A DNA stretch of 53,520 nt from Flavobacteriaceae bacterium UBA7684 (GCA_002482885.1 DLGW01000008.1:1-53520), one strand, 5' to 3'; positions 42,808 through 51,123 are shown, counted from the first letter of the stretch. The notes: generated by a model from the sequence alone, not told the origin. Made by a program: numbers and translations.

Positions 42808-43746
42808 TTAAAAAGTAATAAAATAATCTTTACCATCGTTTCTAATTGTCCATTTTTTAGAGGCACAATCCCCAAAAGTAATAGTAGTGTTGTTTTTAGG
42901 TAAGGTAGCATCGTTAATTTGAAGGCTTCCTGCAACTAGTTGTTGTTTACAAGCTTTGTCATAAACCAAATCAGTACTTGTAACAGTTAAATTAGCAATT
43001 CCACTTTCTGTATTTAAACCTTTTGACTCTATTTCGTCTATAAATGATACACTATATTTATTATTATTAAATGAAAGGTTTTGTGTTTTACTTACACCTG
43101 TTAAAACTACTTCCCATCTAAATTTAGTTCTATACATCGAAGAGAGACTAAAATTTATACGTGGAAGGCTATTCATAAATTTAGCATCGTTAATTTTTGT
43201 AATTTTAGTTGTAGTTGTTAAATCAGCAGTATAGCTTTTTTGGTTCGCAATGTTGCTAACAGGAGCTTTCATAGTACCATTGTAAGTAGTTTCTAAGATT
43301 TCGTTTACTTGTGTGTCTTTTCGATAGAAATCGTTAAACAGTAAAGTAATATTTTTCTTTGCGTCTACTGAAATGGTAAGTTTCCCTTTTATATTAGCAC
43401 CGCTAAAAGTACAGTCGCCCGAAGTACCAAAGTCATATACAAAGTCGTATGATGCGGTTGTAGGATTTAGTTTACCTTCGGGTTTTTGTCCACAAATTTC
43501 TGGACCTGTGGTTGCCATTCCTTTTAATAAAGTACTAGTGCTTAATAATTGGTCGAATTGCCCAATTTGATTAAGGTTTTGAGCTATGCCGTTTGATGCC
43601 GCTACGGTTTGCTCTGGAGAAAGTACAATTGTAGATTTTTCTTCTGTGGTGGTTGTTTTGTTGTCTGTGCTAGCGTCGTCTTTGCTACAGCTTGAAAAGG
43701 CTAATAATCCTACTAAAGCTATTGCGCTTAAATAATTTGTTTTCAT
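42808..43746 (-). CDS. Lipoprotein, paralogue 2 of the serA-linked pair
   Basis: A 312-residue lipoprotein (L-L-A-F-S-S-C-S-K-D-D, Cys20), paralogous to the gene at 41544-42488. The ends are alike, while residues about 181-241 (nucleotides about 43024-43206) differ completely from those of paralogue 1. No known domain is recognised. It sits directly downstream of the intact serA behind a terminator, and its own 3' end abuts the orphan serA fragment. The gene and the serA end together look like one imported or duplicated cassette. Confidence 0.75.
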   Translation of the reverse strand: MKTNYLSAIALVGLLAFSSCSKDDASTDNKTTTTEEKSTIVLSPEQTVAASNGIAQNLNQIGQFDQLLSTSTLLKGMATTGPEICGQKPEGKLNPTTASYDFVYDFGTSGDCTFSGANIKGKLTISVDAKKNITLLFNDFYRKDTQVNEILETTYNGTMKAPVSNIANQKSYTADLTTTTKITKINDAKFMNSLPRINFSLSSMYRTKFRWEVVLTGVSKTQNLSFNNNKYSVSFIDEIESKGLNTESGIANLTVTSTDLVYDKACKQQLVAGSLQINDATLPKNNTTITFGDCASKKWTIRNDGKDYFITF

Positions 43747-43783
43747 ATAAAATAAGTTAATATGTTGTTGATTTTATAAAAAT

Positions 43784-43820
43784 AAAAAAAAAAGCCTGAT
43801 ATAAATCAGGCTTTTTTTTA
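43784..43820. terminator. Terminator after serA
   Basis: AGCCTGAT (43793-43800) pairs with ATCAGGCT (43805-43812), with A-rich and T-rich flanks. It is the parent or sister copy of the hairpin at 42524-42557. Confidence 0.87.
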
Positions 43821-43849
43821 AGAAAATTTAAAAAATAATTTTTTTGAAA

Positions 43850-44800
43850 TTATTTCAAAATCGAAATAATTTGAGAAGCTAATTCAGTTCCAATTCTATC
43901 TTGTGCTTCTAAAGTAGCTGCACCAATGTGTGGAGTTAAAGAAACATAAGGATTCATTAATACTTGAGTCGCAGGAGTTGGTTCGTTTTCAAAAACATCT
44001 AAACCAGCAAAAGCAATTTGTCTGCTGTTTAAAGCATCTACTAAAGCAACTTCATCAATTACTCCACCACGTGCGGCATTTACAATACCCGCACCTTTTT
44101 TCATAGCTGCTAATTCTTTTTCACCGATTACGTAACCATCTTGTGCCGGAACGTGTAAAGTAATAAAGTCTGATTGTTTAATTACTTCTTCAAAAGAAAC
44201 TAATTCTAAATCAAATGCTACTGATTTTCCGTTGTAGAAATCAACGTTTACAGATACCTCTTTAATAAATTTATCGGTAGCAATAACTCTCATACCCAAT
44301 CCTAAAGCCATTTTAGCAACCGCTTGTCCGATACGTCCGATACCAACAATACCAATAGTTTTACCTTTTAATTCAATACCATCAGCATACGCTTTTTTCA
44401 AGGCGTCAAATCTAGTGTCTCCATCTAAATGCATGTTACGATTAGAATCGTACAAGAAACGAACCCCTGAAAATAAATGAGCAAATACCAATTCAGCAAC
44501 AGATTCTGAAGAAGAAGCAGGTGTGTTAATTACACTGATTCCTTTTTCTTTAGCATAAGCTACATCAATATTATCCATACCAACACCACCACGACCAATA
44601 ATTTTGATGGAAGGGCATCCGTCAATAATGTCTTTTCTAACTTTAGTGGCACTACGAACTAAAATTACATCTACTTGGTTTTCGTTGATGTAGTTTACCA
44701 ATTGTTCTTGTGCTACTTTAGTTGTAATAACTTCGATTCCTCCTTTTACAAGAGCATCAATACCACTTTGTGAAATTCCGTCGTTTGCTAAAACTTTCAT
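43850..44800 (-). CDS. serA: D-3-phosphoglycerate dehydrogenase
   Basis: A 316-residue D-2-hydroxyacid dehydrogenase without the C-terminal ACT domain, as in the short bacterial SerA forms. The NAD loop is G-I-V-G-I-G-R-I-G-Q-A-V near residues 149-160. Catalytic regions are seen in V-N-A-A-R-G-G-V-I-D-E and S-L-T-P-H-I-G-A-A-T, with the histidine in P-H-I. It makes 3-phosphohydroxypyruvate, the first step to serine. serC is 75 bases upstream on the same strand, so serCA is one unit. Because it lacks ACT, feedback inhibition by serine through that domain is not expected. Confidence 0.94.
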   Translation of the reverse strand: MKVLANDGISQSGIDALVKGGIEVITTKVAQEQLVNYINENQVDVILVRSATKVRKDIIDGCPSIKIIGRGGVGMDNIDVAYAKEKGISVINTPASSSESVAELVFAHLFSGVRFLYDSNRNMHLDGDTRFDALKKAYADGIELKGKTIGIVGIGRIGQAVAKMALGLGMRVIATDKFIKEVSVNVDFYNGKSVAFDLELVSFEEVIKQSDFITLHVPAQDGYVIGEKELAAMKKGAGIVNAARGGVIDEVALVDALNSRQIAFAGLDVFENEPTPATQVLMNPYVSLTPHIGAATLEAQDRIGTELASQIISILK

Positions 44801-44830
44801 TTTGGTTTGTGTTTATTTGATTAAAAACTA

Positions 44831-44854
44831 AAAGACGCACATGAGTGCGTCCTT
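44831..44854 (-). promoter_or_regulatory. Hairpin between serC and serA
   Basis: A perfect 7-bp stem, GACGCAC (44834-44840) with GTGCGTC (44845-44851), and a four-base loop lies in the 75-base spacer. On the minus strand it is followed by a mixed T-rich run, so it could be a weak terminator or attenuator that lowers serA expression relative to serC, or an RNA-stability element. Confidence 0.5.
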
Positions 44855-44875
44855 TGATGATTTATTTGTGTTGAA

Positions 44876-45946
44876 TTATATTTTATTTTCTAATTCTTTC
44901 ATGCAATCTACTAAAGCTTGTACGCTTTCAACCGCTAAAGCATTATACATAGAAGCTCTGTATCCACCTACTGAACGGTGTCCGTTGATTCCGCTGATGT
45001 TGGCTGCTTTCCAAAGTTTATCAAAAGTTTCTTTGTGAGCATCATCTTTTAATAAGAAACAAACATTCATAGGTGAGCGGTCTTCTACTTCGCAAGTTCC
45101 AGTGAATAATGGGTTTCTGTCAATTTCGTTGTATAATAATTGTGCTTTGTGCTCGTTGATTTTTTCAATAGCAGGAATTCCTCCTAAGTTTTTCAACCAT
45201 CTTAAGTTCAATAAAGAAACGTAAACTGCATAAACCGCAGGAGTATTGTACATACTTTCGTTGTCAATATGGATTTTATAATCCAACATCGCAGGAATTG
45301 CACGCCCAGATTTACCTAAGATTTCTTCTTTAACAACCACTAAAGTAGTTCCAGCAGGTCCCATGTTTTTTTGAGCTCCAGCATAAATTAAATCAAACTG
45401 AGAAAAATCTAATTGTCTTGAAAAAATATCAGAACTCATGTCACTTACTAAAGAAACATCAGTTTTAGGAAAATCTTTTACTTGAGTTCCAAAAATGGTA
45501 TTGTTACTGGTAATGTGTAAGTAATCCACATCTGAAGGAACAGCATAGTTTTTAGGAATGTAGTTGTAGTTTTTGTCTTTTGATGAAGCCACGATGTTAA
45601 CTTCTCCAAAAGGTTTGGCTTCTTTTAAAGCTTTACCAGACCAAGCTCCTGTATCTAAATAAGCTGCTTTACCACCAACTTTCATTAAGTTGTAAGGCAA
45701 CATTAAAAATTCTAAACTCGCTCCACCTTGTAAGAATAAAGCTTGGTACCCTTTACCTGTTAAGCCTAACAATTCTAAAGATAAAGCTCTTGCTTCTTCC
45801 ATTACAGCAATAAATTCTTTACTTCTGTGTGAGATTTCAAGAATTGATAAACCTGTGTTTTCAAACTCTAAAACTGCTGCGGCAGCTTGTTGAAATACTT
45901 CTTGAGGCAATACGCAAGGACCTGCGCTATAGTTGTGTTTTTTCAT
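44876..45946 (-). CDS. serC: Phosphoserine aminotransferase
   Basis: A 356-residue PLP aminotransferase of class V. H-N-Y-S-A-G-P-C-V-L-P at the N-terminus and L-Q-G-G-A-S-L-E-F are typical of SerC. The PLP lysine is in Y-A-G-A-Q-K-N-M-G-P-A-G. G-H-R-S-V-G-G-Y-R-A-S-M-Y-N at the C-terminus completes the signature. It converts 3-phosphohydroxypyruvate to phosphoserine with glutamate and precedes serA on the same strand. Confidence 0.97.
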   Translation of the reverse strand: MKKHNYSAGPCVLPQEVFQQAAAAVLEFENTGLSILEISHRSKEFIAVMEEARALSLELLGLTGKGYQALFLQGGASLEFLMLPYNLMKVGGKAAYLDTGAWSGKALKEAKPFGEVNIVASSKDKNYNYIPKNYAVPSDVDYLHITSNNTIFGTQVKDFPKTDVSLVSDMSSDIFSRQLDFSQFDLIYAGAQKNMGPAGTTLVVVKEEILGKSGRAIPAMLDYKIHIDNESMYNTPAVYAVYVSLLNLRWLKNLGGIPAIEKINEHKAQLLYNEIDRNPLFTGTCEVEDRSPMNVCFLLKDDAHKETFDKLWKAANISGINGHRSVGGYRASMYNALAVESVQALVDCMKELENKI

Positions 45947-46022
45947 GTAAAGTTACTTGTAAAAAATAGACCGCAAATTTGATAAATTAAATTCAAAAAA
46001 CGAGTCAAATAATTATTTTTTT

Positions 46023-47087
46023 TTAACCAAGTTTAGTTAAAAACTCCATGGTGTCTATTCCATCGGCATAATCCCATAAATTAGGTTTCTGTGTTTGTCC
46101 GAACCCAATGCTGTCGGGAATACAGCCGTTGCTTACGATACACTGTAATAGCGCTGCATCTTGAATTAATTGTTGCTGAAGTTGTGCTAAGGAATCGTAT
46201 TGTTGATAAAAAATACTAGAAATAGGTGAGGCGTATTGCTGGGTGTCTTCTTTTAAGGTTAAAAATCCATTATCTAACAACTTGTAGTTACTCATTAAAA
46301 ATACCGCCTTGTTGTAATCATAATTATTAGCATATTTTTCATATTGAATCACCTCTTTGTACTCAAACATGGCTTCGAAAAACAAATCAAAAGAATAACC
46401 TTGGGGTACAAATAGCTTAGAAACGTTGCGGCAACCCAATCCAAAGTATCTAAAAATGTCTTCGCCTAATAAAATGAGCTCTTCTTTGGTTTCCTTTCCC
46501 GTTAAAACAGCTACGGAATTTCTATTTTTTCGAATGATAGCAGGTTTGTTTTTAAAATAATATTCAAAATATCGGGCAGTATTATTACTTCCTGTAGCAA
46601 TTACAGCATCAAAATTTTCTAGTTTTCCGTCAACAAATTCTATGTGTTTTAAGAAATCAGCGTCAACACTAATTAAATAGTCAACTAAAAAAGGCAATAA
46701 TTTTTGATCGTTCGAAGAGGTTTTAATCAAAGCTTTGTTGCCCGATAAAATCACACATAAAAAATCATGAAATCCGACTAAAGGGATATTGCCTGCTAAT
46801 ACCAAACCTATATTTTTAGGTTCGTTATTAGGAATAGAATAATTATTCAACCAATTCGTAAGATTTTGTTCGGTTAAAGCATCTGCCCAGCTTTTTATGG
46901 AAAAATAAATATGTTCAGGAGTAAACCAGCCGTTGTGTGATTGAGATAAATCAATTAAATCAATAAATTTTTCGTAAAATGCATCGTTGTTTTTTACGAT
47001 AGGATTTTTAGTGTTTCCATCTATAGAAAACTGTCTTAAGAAATTTCCCAGTTCAACAAAAATGTTTTTTTTTGATTCGAATGTCAT
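46023..47087 (-). CDS. Acyl-CoA reductase (LuxC-like)
   Basis: A 354-residue LuxC-type aldehyde dehydrogenase-fold protein. Seen are I-G-L-V-L-A-G-N-I-P-L-V-G-F-H-D, A-T-G-S-N-N-T-A-R-Y-F, and G-L-G-C-R-N-V-S-K-L, which contains the catalytic cysteine expected to form the acyl thioester. It would reduce acyl-CoA to an aldehyde. No luciferase or LuxD/LuxE gene is near, so bioluminescence is not implied. The start M-T-F-E-S-K-K was preferred over a 20-codon upstream extension that would run through the divergent promoter region. It is divergent from the ferredoxin gene. Confidence 0.85.
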   Translation of the reverse strand: MTFESKKNIFVELGNFLRQFSIDGNTKNPIVKNNDAFYEKFIDLIDLSQSHNGWFTPEHIYFSIKSWADALTEQNLTNWLNNYSIPNNEPKNIGLVLAGNIPLVGFHDFLCVILSGNKALIKTSSNDQKLLPFLVDYLISVDADFLKHIEFVDGKLENFDAVIATGSNNTARYFEYYFKNKPAIIRKNRNSVAVLTGKETKEELILLGEDIFRYFGLGCRNVSKLFVPQGYSFDLFFEAMFEYKEVIQYEKYANNYDYNKAVFLMSNYKLLDNGFLTLKEDTQQYASPISSIFYQQYDSLAQLQQQLIQDAALLQCIVSNGCIPDSIGFGQTQKPNLWDYADGIDTMEFLTKLG

Positions 47088-47092
47088 AATGA

Positions 47093-47124
47093 TTTGTATA
47101 TAAATACTTTTGATTGTAGTTTTG
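47093..47124 (+). promoter_or_regulatory. Promoter of the ferredoxin gene
   Basis: TTTG (47093-47096) and TAGTTTTG (47117-47124) are 20 bases apart, matching the Bacteroidota -33/-7 pattern. On the other strand TATTTTTG (47127-47134) could be the -7 box of the acyl-CoA reductase gene, so the two divergent promoters would almost touch. Confidence 0.6.
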
Positions 47125-47162
47125 CGCAAAAATAGAAGATTAATCACTAATATACTTTAGCT

Positions 47163-47513
47163 ATGGCTATTAAAATAACTGACGAGTGTATCAACTGTGG
47201 CGCCTGTGAGCCAGAGTGCCCAAATACAGCAATATATGAAGGTGCGGCAGAGTGGAGATATAAAGATGGTACTAAGTTAAAAGGTAAAGTAGTTTTACCT
47301 TCTGGCGAAGAAGTAGATTCAGACGTAGCCCAAACGCCAATATCTGATGATTTATATTACATTGTTCCTGGTAAATGTACCGAATGTAAAGGATTCCATG
47401 ACGAACCTCAGTGCGCTGCGGTATGTCCAGTAGATTGTTGTGTACCTGATGAAGACCATGAAGAAAGTGAAGAAACTTTATTGAATAGACAATCGTTTTT
47501 ACATAACGAATAA
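47163..47513 (+). CDS. 4Fe-4S dicluster ferredoxin
   Basis: A 116-residue acidic protein with two [4Fe-4S] motifs. Cluster 1 is C-I-N-C-G-A-C-E-P-E-C-P at about residues 9-20. Cluster 2 is C-T-E-C, an eight-residue insert, then C-A-A-V-C-P near residues 77-94. An insert of about 55 residues separates them, as in the Alvin type of bacterial ferredoxin. It carries low-potential electrons in the cytoplasm. It is divergently arranged with the acyl-CoA reductase, but a redox link to that enzyme is unproven, since acyl-CoA reductases use NADPH. Confidence 0.93.
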   Translation: MAIKITDECINCGACEPECPNTAIYEGAAEWRYKDGTKLKGKVVLPSGEEVDSDVAQTPISDDLYYIVPGKCTECKGFHDEPQCAAVCPVDCCVPDEDHEESEETLLNRQSFLHNE

Positions 47514-47531
47514 TCCATAACGAATAACTCC

Positions 47532-47561
47532 AATCCCCTCCAGCGGAGGGGATTTTTTTTG
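47532..47561 (+). terminator. Terminator after the ferredoxin gene
   Basis: AATCCCCTCC pairs with GGAGGGGATT (47532-47554) around AGC, and the T run extends to about 47560. Confidence 0.9.
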
Positions 47562-47646
47562 AAGAATCACACTGTTTTTTCTGTTTATGGATTATTGATA
47601 AAACTGTAAATAGGCAAACTTTAAAACATTATAAACAAAATTTAAA

Positions 47647-48741
47647 ATGAAAGCAGGTATTGTAGGCTTACCCAACGTAGGAAAATCAACTTTATTTAAT
47701 TGTTTATCGAACGCCAAAGCACAAAGTGCAAATTTTCCATTTTGTACGATTGAACCCAATATAGGAGTAGTAAATGTTCCCGATCCTCGAATCCAAAAGT
47801 TAGAAGAATTAGTAAAACCAGAAAGAGTGCAATTGGCAACTGTTGATATTGTAGATATTGCCGGTTTGGTTAAAGGAGCAAGTAAAGGAGAGGGTTTAGG
47901 AAATCAGTTTTTAGGAAACATCCGCGAGTGTAATGCGATTATTCATGTGTTGCGTTGTTTTGATAACGACAATATTGTACACGTTGATGGAAATGTAAAC
48001 CCCATTCGTGATAAAGAAACCATAGACATTGAATTACAATTAAAAGATTTAGAAACGGTTGAAAAACGCTTAGAGAAAGTCAATCGTGCGGCTAAAACAG
48101 GAAATAAAGAAGCACAAACTGAAAAAGCTTTATTAGATAGAATTCGTGAAGCCTTATTACAGGCCAAGTCTGCTAGAACCGTGGAGCCTCAAAACCACGA
48201 CGAAGTAGAATTGATGGAAGATTTTCAGTTGATTACTTCTAAACCCGTTTTATACGTTTGTAATGTAGACGAAGCCTCGGCTGTTAACGGAAACAAATAC
48301 GTAGACCAAGTTCGTGAATTAGTAAAAGACGAAAATGCCGAAGTCATTGTACTTTCGGTTGGTGCCGAAGCCGATATCACTGAATTAGAAAGTTACGAAG
48401 AGCGTCAGGTATTTTTAGAAGACATGGGATTAACCGAGCCAGGTTCAGCGGTATTGATTCGTGCAGCCTATAAATTATTAAAGTTACAAACCTATTTCAC
48501 CGCTGGGGTAAAAGAAGTAAGAGCTTGGACTGTGGCTATCGGAGCCACCGCACCACAAGCCGCAGGAGTAATCCATTCAGATTTTGAAAAAGGATTTATC
48601 CGTGCCGAAGTAATCGCTTACGATGACTTTGTAAAATTTGGTTCAGAAGCTAAAGTAAAAGAAGCAGGAAAGTTAAGAGTTGAAGGAAAAGAGTATATTG
48701 TAAAGGATGGGGATGTGATGCATTTTAGATTTAATGTATAA
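47647..48741 (+). CDS. ychF: Redox-regulated ATPase YchF (Obg-like ATPase)
   Basis: A 364-residue Obg-family P-loop protein of the expected length (363 in E. coli). The Walker A loop is G-L-P-N-V-G-K-S-T-L-F at residues 6-16, followed by the D-I-A-G-L-V-K-G-A switch 2. The base-specificity motif N-V-D-E replaces the N-K-x-D of true GTPases, which is why the family binds ATP. The C-terminal TGS domain ends V-K-D-G-D-V-M-H-F-R-F-N-V. It binds ribosomes and has a role in stress responses. Confidence 0.97.
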   Translation: MKAGIVGLPNVGKSTLFNCLSNAKAQSANFPFCTIEPNIGVVNVPDPRIQKLEELVKPERVQLATVDIVDIAGLVKGASKGEGLGNQFLGNIRECNAIIHVLRCFDNDNIVHVDGNVNPIRDKETIDIELQLKDLETVEKRLEKVNRAAKTGNKEAQTEKALLDRIREALLQAKSARTVEPQNHDEVELMEDFQLITSKPVLYVCNVDEASAVNGNKYVDQVRELVKDENAEVIVLSVGAEADITELESYEERQVFLEDMGLTEPGSAVLIRAAYKLLKLQTYFTAGVKEVRAWTVAIGATAPQAAGVIHSDFEKGFIRAEVIAYDDFVKFGSEAKVKEAGKLRVEGKEYIVKDGDVMHFRFNV

Positions 48742-48761
48742 CAAAAAAAAGTTCTTTAAAT

Positions 48762-48793
48762 TTTGTTAAAATTATTCTCATTCGTTACATTTG
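48762..48793 (+). promoter_or_regulatory. Promoter of the FISUMP lipoprotein gene
   Basis: TTTG (48762-48765) and TACATTTG (48786-48793) are spaced by 20 bases, an excellent match to the Bacteroidota consensus. The ATG follows 47 bases later. Confidence 0.7.
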
Positions 48794-48840
48794 AATAGGA
48801 ACAAAAAAAACATTTAATTAAAATTTAATAAATAAACATC

Positions 48841-49476
48841 ATGGTACGCACATCGGTTTTATTGGGATTAATTGTACTGTGCTCCATTTCTTTTTCTTGT
48901 AATAAAAAAATTGAAAAAGTAAGAATTGGCGGAGCAGTTTGGATGAAGAAAAATTTAGATACAGACGTTTTTGCCAACGGAGAAAAAATTCCAGAGGTAA
49001 AAGACGATAAAGAGTGGGAGCGTTACGGCAACGAAGGCAAACCAGCTTGGTGTTATTACGATAATGATCCAAACAATGGAAAGGTGTTAGGTAGGTTGTA
49101 TAATTTTCATGCGGTTAACAGTCCTAATGGATTGTGCCCTAAAGGATGGCACATTCCAACAGATGACGAATGGACTGCTTTAACAGATAAATTAGGTAGT
49201 GAAAAATTTGCTGGTGAAAAAATGAAAAGTGAAACTGGTTGGAAAGTAGGAGGAACTCCAGGGAATAATCAAAGTAAGTTGGCTATTTTACCCGGAGGAA
49301 CCCGAAATAGAGATGGATATTTTAACAGCGCAGGACGTTCCGCTTATTTTTGGAGTTCTACCCCAACAGGAGAAAGAGATGCTCGCGACAGAGGATTTGA
49401 ATACAACTCCATTGAAGTGGTTCGAGATTTTAGCGATGTAGGCATTGGATTTTCTTGCCGATGTGTAAAAGACTAA
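48841..49476 (+). CDS. FISUMP-domain lipoprotein
   Basis: A 211-residue protein with the lipobox-like S-I-S-F-S-C (Cys20) after a hydrophobic N-terminus. The mature part is one FISUMP domain (Fibrobacter succinogenes major paralogous domain): W-M-K-K-N-L-D near residues 35-41, L-Y-N-F-H-A-V, C-P-K-G-W-H-I-P-T-D-D-E-W, L-P-G-G-T-R-N and Y-F-W-S-S-T, ending G-F-S-C-R-C-V. The family is found in surface proteins of Bacteroidota and its function is unknown. It has its own promoter and terminator. Confidence 0.9.
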   Translation: MVRTSVLLGLIVLCSISFSCNKKIEKVRIGGAVWMKKNLDTDVFANGEKIPEVKDDKEWERYGNEGKPAWCYYDNDPNNGKVLGRLYNFHAVNSPNGLCPKGWHIPTDDEWTALTDKLGSEKFAGEKMKSETGWKVGGTPGNNQSKLAILPGGTRNRDGYFNSAGRSAYFWSSTPTGERDARDRGFEYNSIEVVRDFSDVGIGFSCRCVKD

Positions 49477-49494
49477 TTCAAAAATAATTTCAAA

Positions 49495-49527
49495 CAAAAG
49501 GTCAGATTTTCTGACCTTTTGTTTTTT
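49495..49527 (+). terminator. Terminator after the FISUMP gene
   Basis: CAAAAGGTCAG pairs with CTGACCTTTTG (49495-49521) around ATTTT, followed by TTTTTT. Confidence 0.92.
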
Positions 49528-49554
49528 AAGGCTTTTATTTCTGATGAAAATCAT

Positions 49555-49562
49555 TATATTTG
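49555..49562 (+). promoter_or_regulatory. -7 box for guaB
   Basis: TATATTTG followed by CAC matches TAnnTTTG and lies 23 bases ahead of the guaB ATG, giving a short leader. The -33 position is T-rich without a clear TTG. Confidence 0.6.
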
Positions 49563-49585
49563 CACGCAATTTATAACAAATTGCT

Positions 49586-51058
49586 ATGATCGCTCATCAA
49601 TCAAAAATTATCGGAGAAGGACTAACATACGACGACGTTTTATTAGTTCCCGGTTATTCAGAGGTACTTCCCAGAGAAGTCAATATTCAAACCAAATTTT
49701 CACGCAATATTACTTTAAACGTTCCTGTAGTTTCGGCTGCTATGGATACCGTTACCGAAAGCTCTATGGCTATAGCTATGGCGCGTGAAGGTGGAATAGG
49801 AGTGCTTCATAAAAACATGACTATAGAGCAACAAGCCGCTAAAGTAAAAAAAGTAAAAAGAGCCGAATCAGGAATGATTATCGACCCTGTAACCCTTTCT
49901 TTAGATGCCACGGTTATAGATGCCAAAATGGCGATGAAAGAATACGGAATCGGAGGAATTCCTATTGTAGATGAAAATCAAGTATTAAAAGGAATTGTAA
50001 CCAACAGAGATTTACGTTTCGAAAAAAATAATAGTCGTCCGATTATAGAAGTGATGACTAGTAAAAATCTAGTTACCGTTGCCGAAGGAACTTCATTACA
50101 AGAAGCCGAAATCGTATTACAAGGCAATAAAATCGAAAAATTACCCGTAATCAGTCCCGATAATAAATTAGTAGGATTAATCACTTTCCGAGACATTACC
50201 AAATTAACCCAAAAACCGATTGCTAATAAGGACAAATACGGACGTTTAAGAGTTGCTGCTGCTATTGGAGTTACCGGAGACGCCGTAGAAAGAGCTGCCG
50301 CTTTAGTACACGCAGGAGTAGATGCCGTAATTATTGATACTGCACACGGACACACCAAAGGAGTGGTAAGTGTTTTAAAAGAAGTAAAAGCAAAATTCCC
50401 ACAAATAGATGTAGTAGTTGGCAATATTGCTACCGCCGCCGCCGCTAAATATTTAGTAGAAAACGGAGCCGATGCCGTAAAAGTAGGAATTGGCCCAGGT
50501 TCTATTTGTACCACCCGTATTGTAGCAGGAGTAGGTTTTCCACAATTTTCTGCGGTTTTAGAAGTCGCTGCTGCCATCAAAGGCACAGGAGTTCCGGTTA
50601 TAGCCGACGGAGGTATTCGTTACACAGGAGACATTCCTAAAGCTTTAGCTGCTGGTGCAGATTGTGTAATGTTAGGTTCGTTGTTGGCAGGAACTATGGA
50701 ATCCCCAGGGGAAACCATTATTTTTGAAGGAAGAAAATTCAAATCTTACCGAGGCATGGGTTCAGTAGAAGCCATGAAAGAAGGTTCAAAAGACAGATAT
50801 TTTCAAGATGTAGAAGACGATGTTAAAAAATTAGTACCTGAAGGCATTGTCGGTCGTGTGCCTTATAAAGGAGAATTAAACGAAAGTATGTTGCAATTTA
50901 TTGGAGGATTAAGAGCAGGTATGGGTTACTGTGGTGCTAAAGACATTCCAACTTTACAAGAAATTGCACAGTTTATTCGCATCACCTCTAGTGGAATTAC
51001 CGAAAGTCATCCACACAACGTTACGATTACCAAAGAAGCACCGAATTATTCTAGATAA
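49586..51058 (+). CDS. guaB: Inosine-5'-monophosphate dehydrogenase
   Basis: A 490-residue IMPDH of normal length. The TIM barrel is interrupted by two CBS domains at about residues 95-210 (I-P-I-V-D-E, L-V-G-L-I-T-F-R-D). The active-site loop G-P-G-S-I-C-T-T-R carries the catalytic cysteine near residue 308, and the flap region shows K-S-Y-R-G-M-G-S-V. It oxidises IMP to XMP in GTP synthesis. It is a single-gene unit with its own promoter and terminator. Confidence 0.98.
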   Translation: MIAHQSKIIGEGLTYDDVLLVPGYSEVLPREVNIQTKFSRNITLNVPVVSAAMDTVTESSMAIAMAREGGIGVLHKNMTIEQQAAKVKKVKRAESGMIIDPVTLSLDATVIDAKMAMKEYGIGGIPIVDENQVLKGIVTNRDLRFEKNNSRPIIEVMTSKNLVTVAEGTSLQEAEIVLQGNKIEKLPVISPDNKLVGLITFRDITKLTQKPIANKDKYGRLRVAAAIGVTGDAVERAAALVHAGVDAVIIDTAHGHTKGVVSVLKEVKAKFPQIDVVVGNIATAAAAKYLVENGADAVKVGIGPGSICTTRIVAGVGFPQFSAVLEVAAAIKGTGVPVIADGGIRYTGDIPKALAAGADCVMLGSLLAGTMESPGETIIFEGRKFKSYRGMGSVEAMKEGSKDRYFQDVEDDVKKLVPEGIVGRVPYKGELNESMLQFIGGLRAGMGYCGAKDIPTLQEIAQFIRITSSGITESHPHNVTITKEAPNYSR

Positions 51059-51080
51059 GAATCAAGTAAATCTTAAATTA

Positions 51081-51117
51081 AAAAGCCCCAAAGTGTATAA
51101 CATTTTGGGGCTTTTTT
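51081..51117 (+). terminator. Terminator after guaB
   Basis: GCCCCAAA (51085-51092) pairs with TTTGGGGC (51104-51111), followed by TTTTTT. The stem sequence is the same as that of the tcdA terminator. Confidence 0.92.
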
Positions 51118-51123
51118 GATTTT

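Noticed and set aside
46023..47513. LuxC-like reductase considered as part of a bioluminescence operon
   Set aside because: No luxAB, luxD or luxE genes are nearby. LuxC-like reductases are common in non-luminous Bacteroidota.
49978..50586. A 202-codon open frame on the minus strand inside guaB
   Set aside because: It lies wholly antisense to a well-supported IMP dehydrogenase, has low-complexity Ala/Thr/Pro-rich composition typical of antisense shadows, and shows no known domain.
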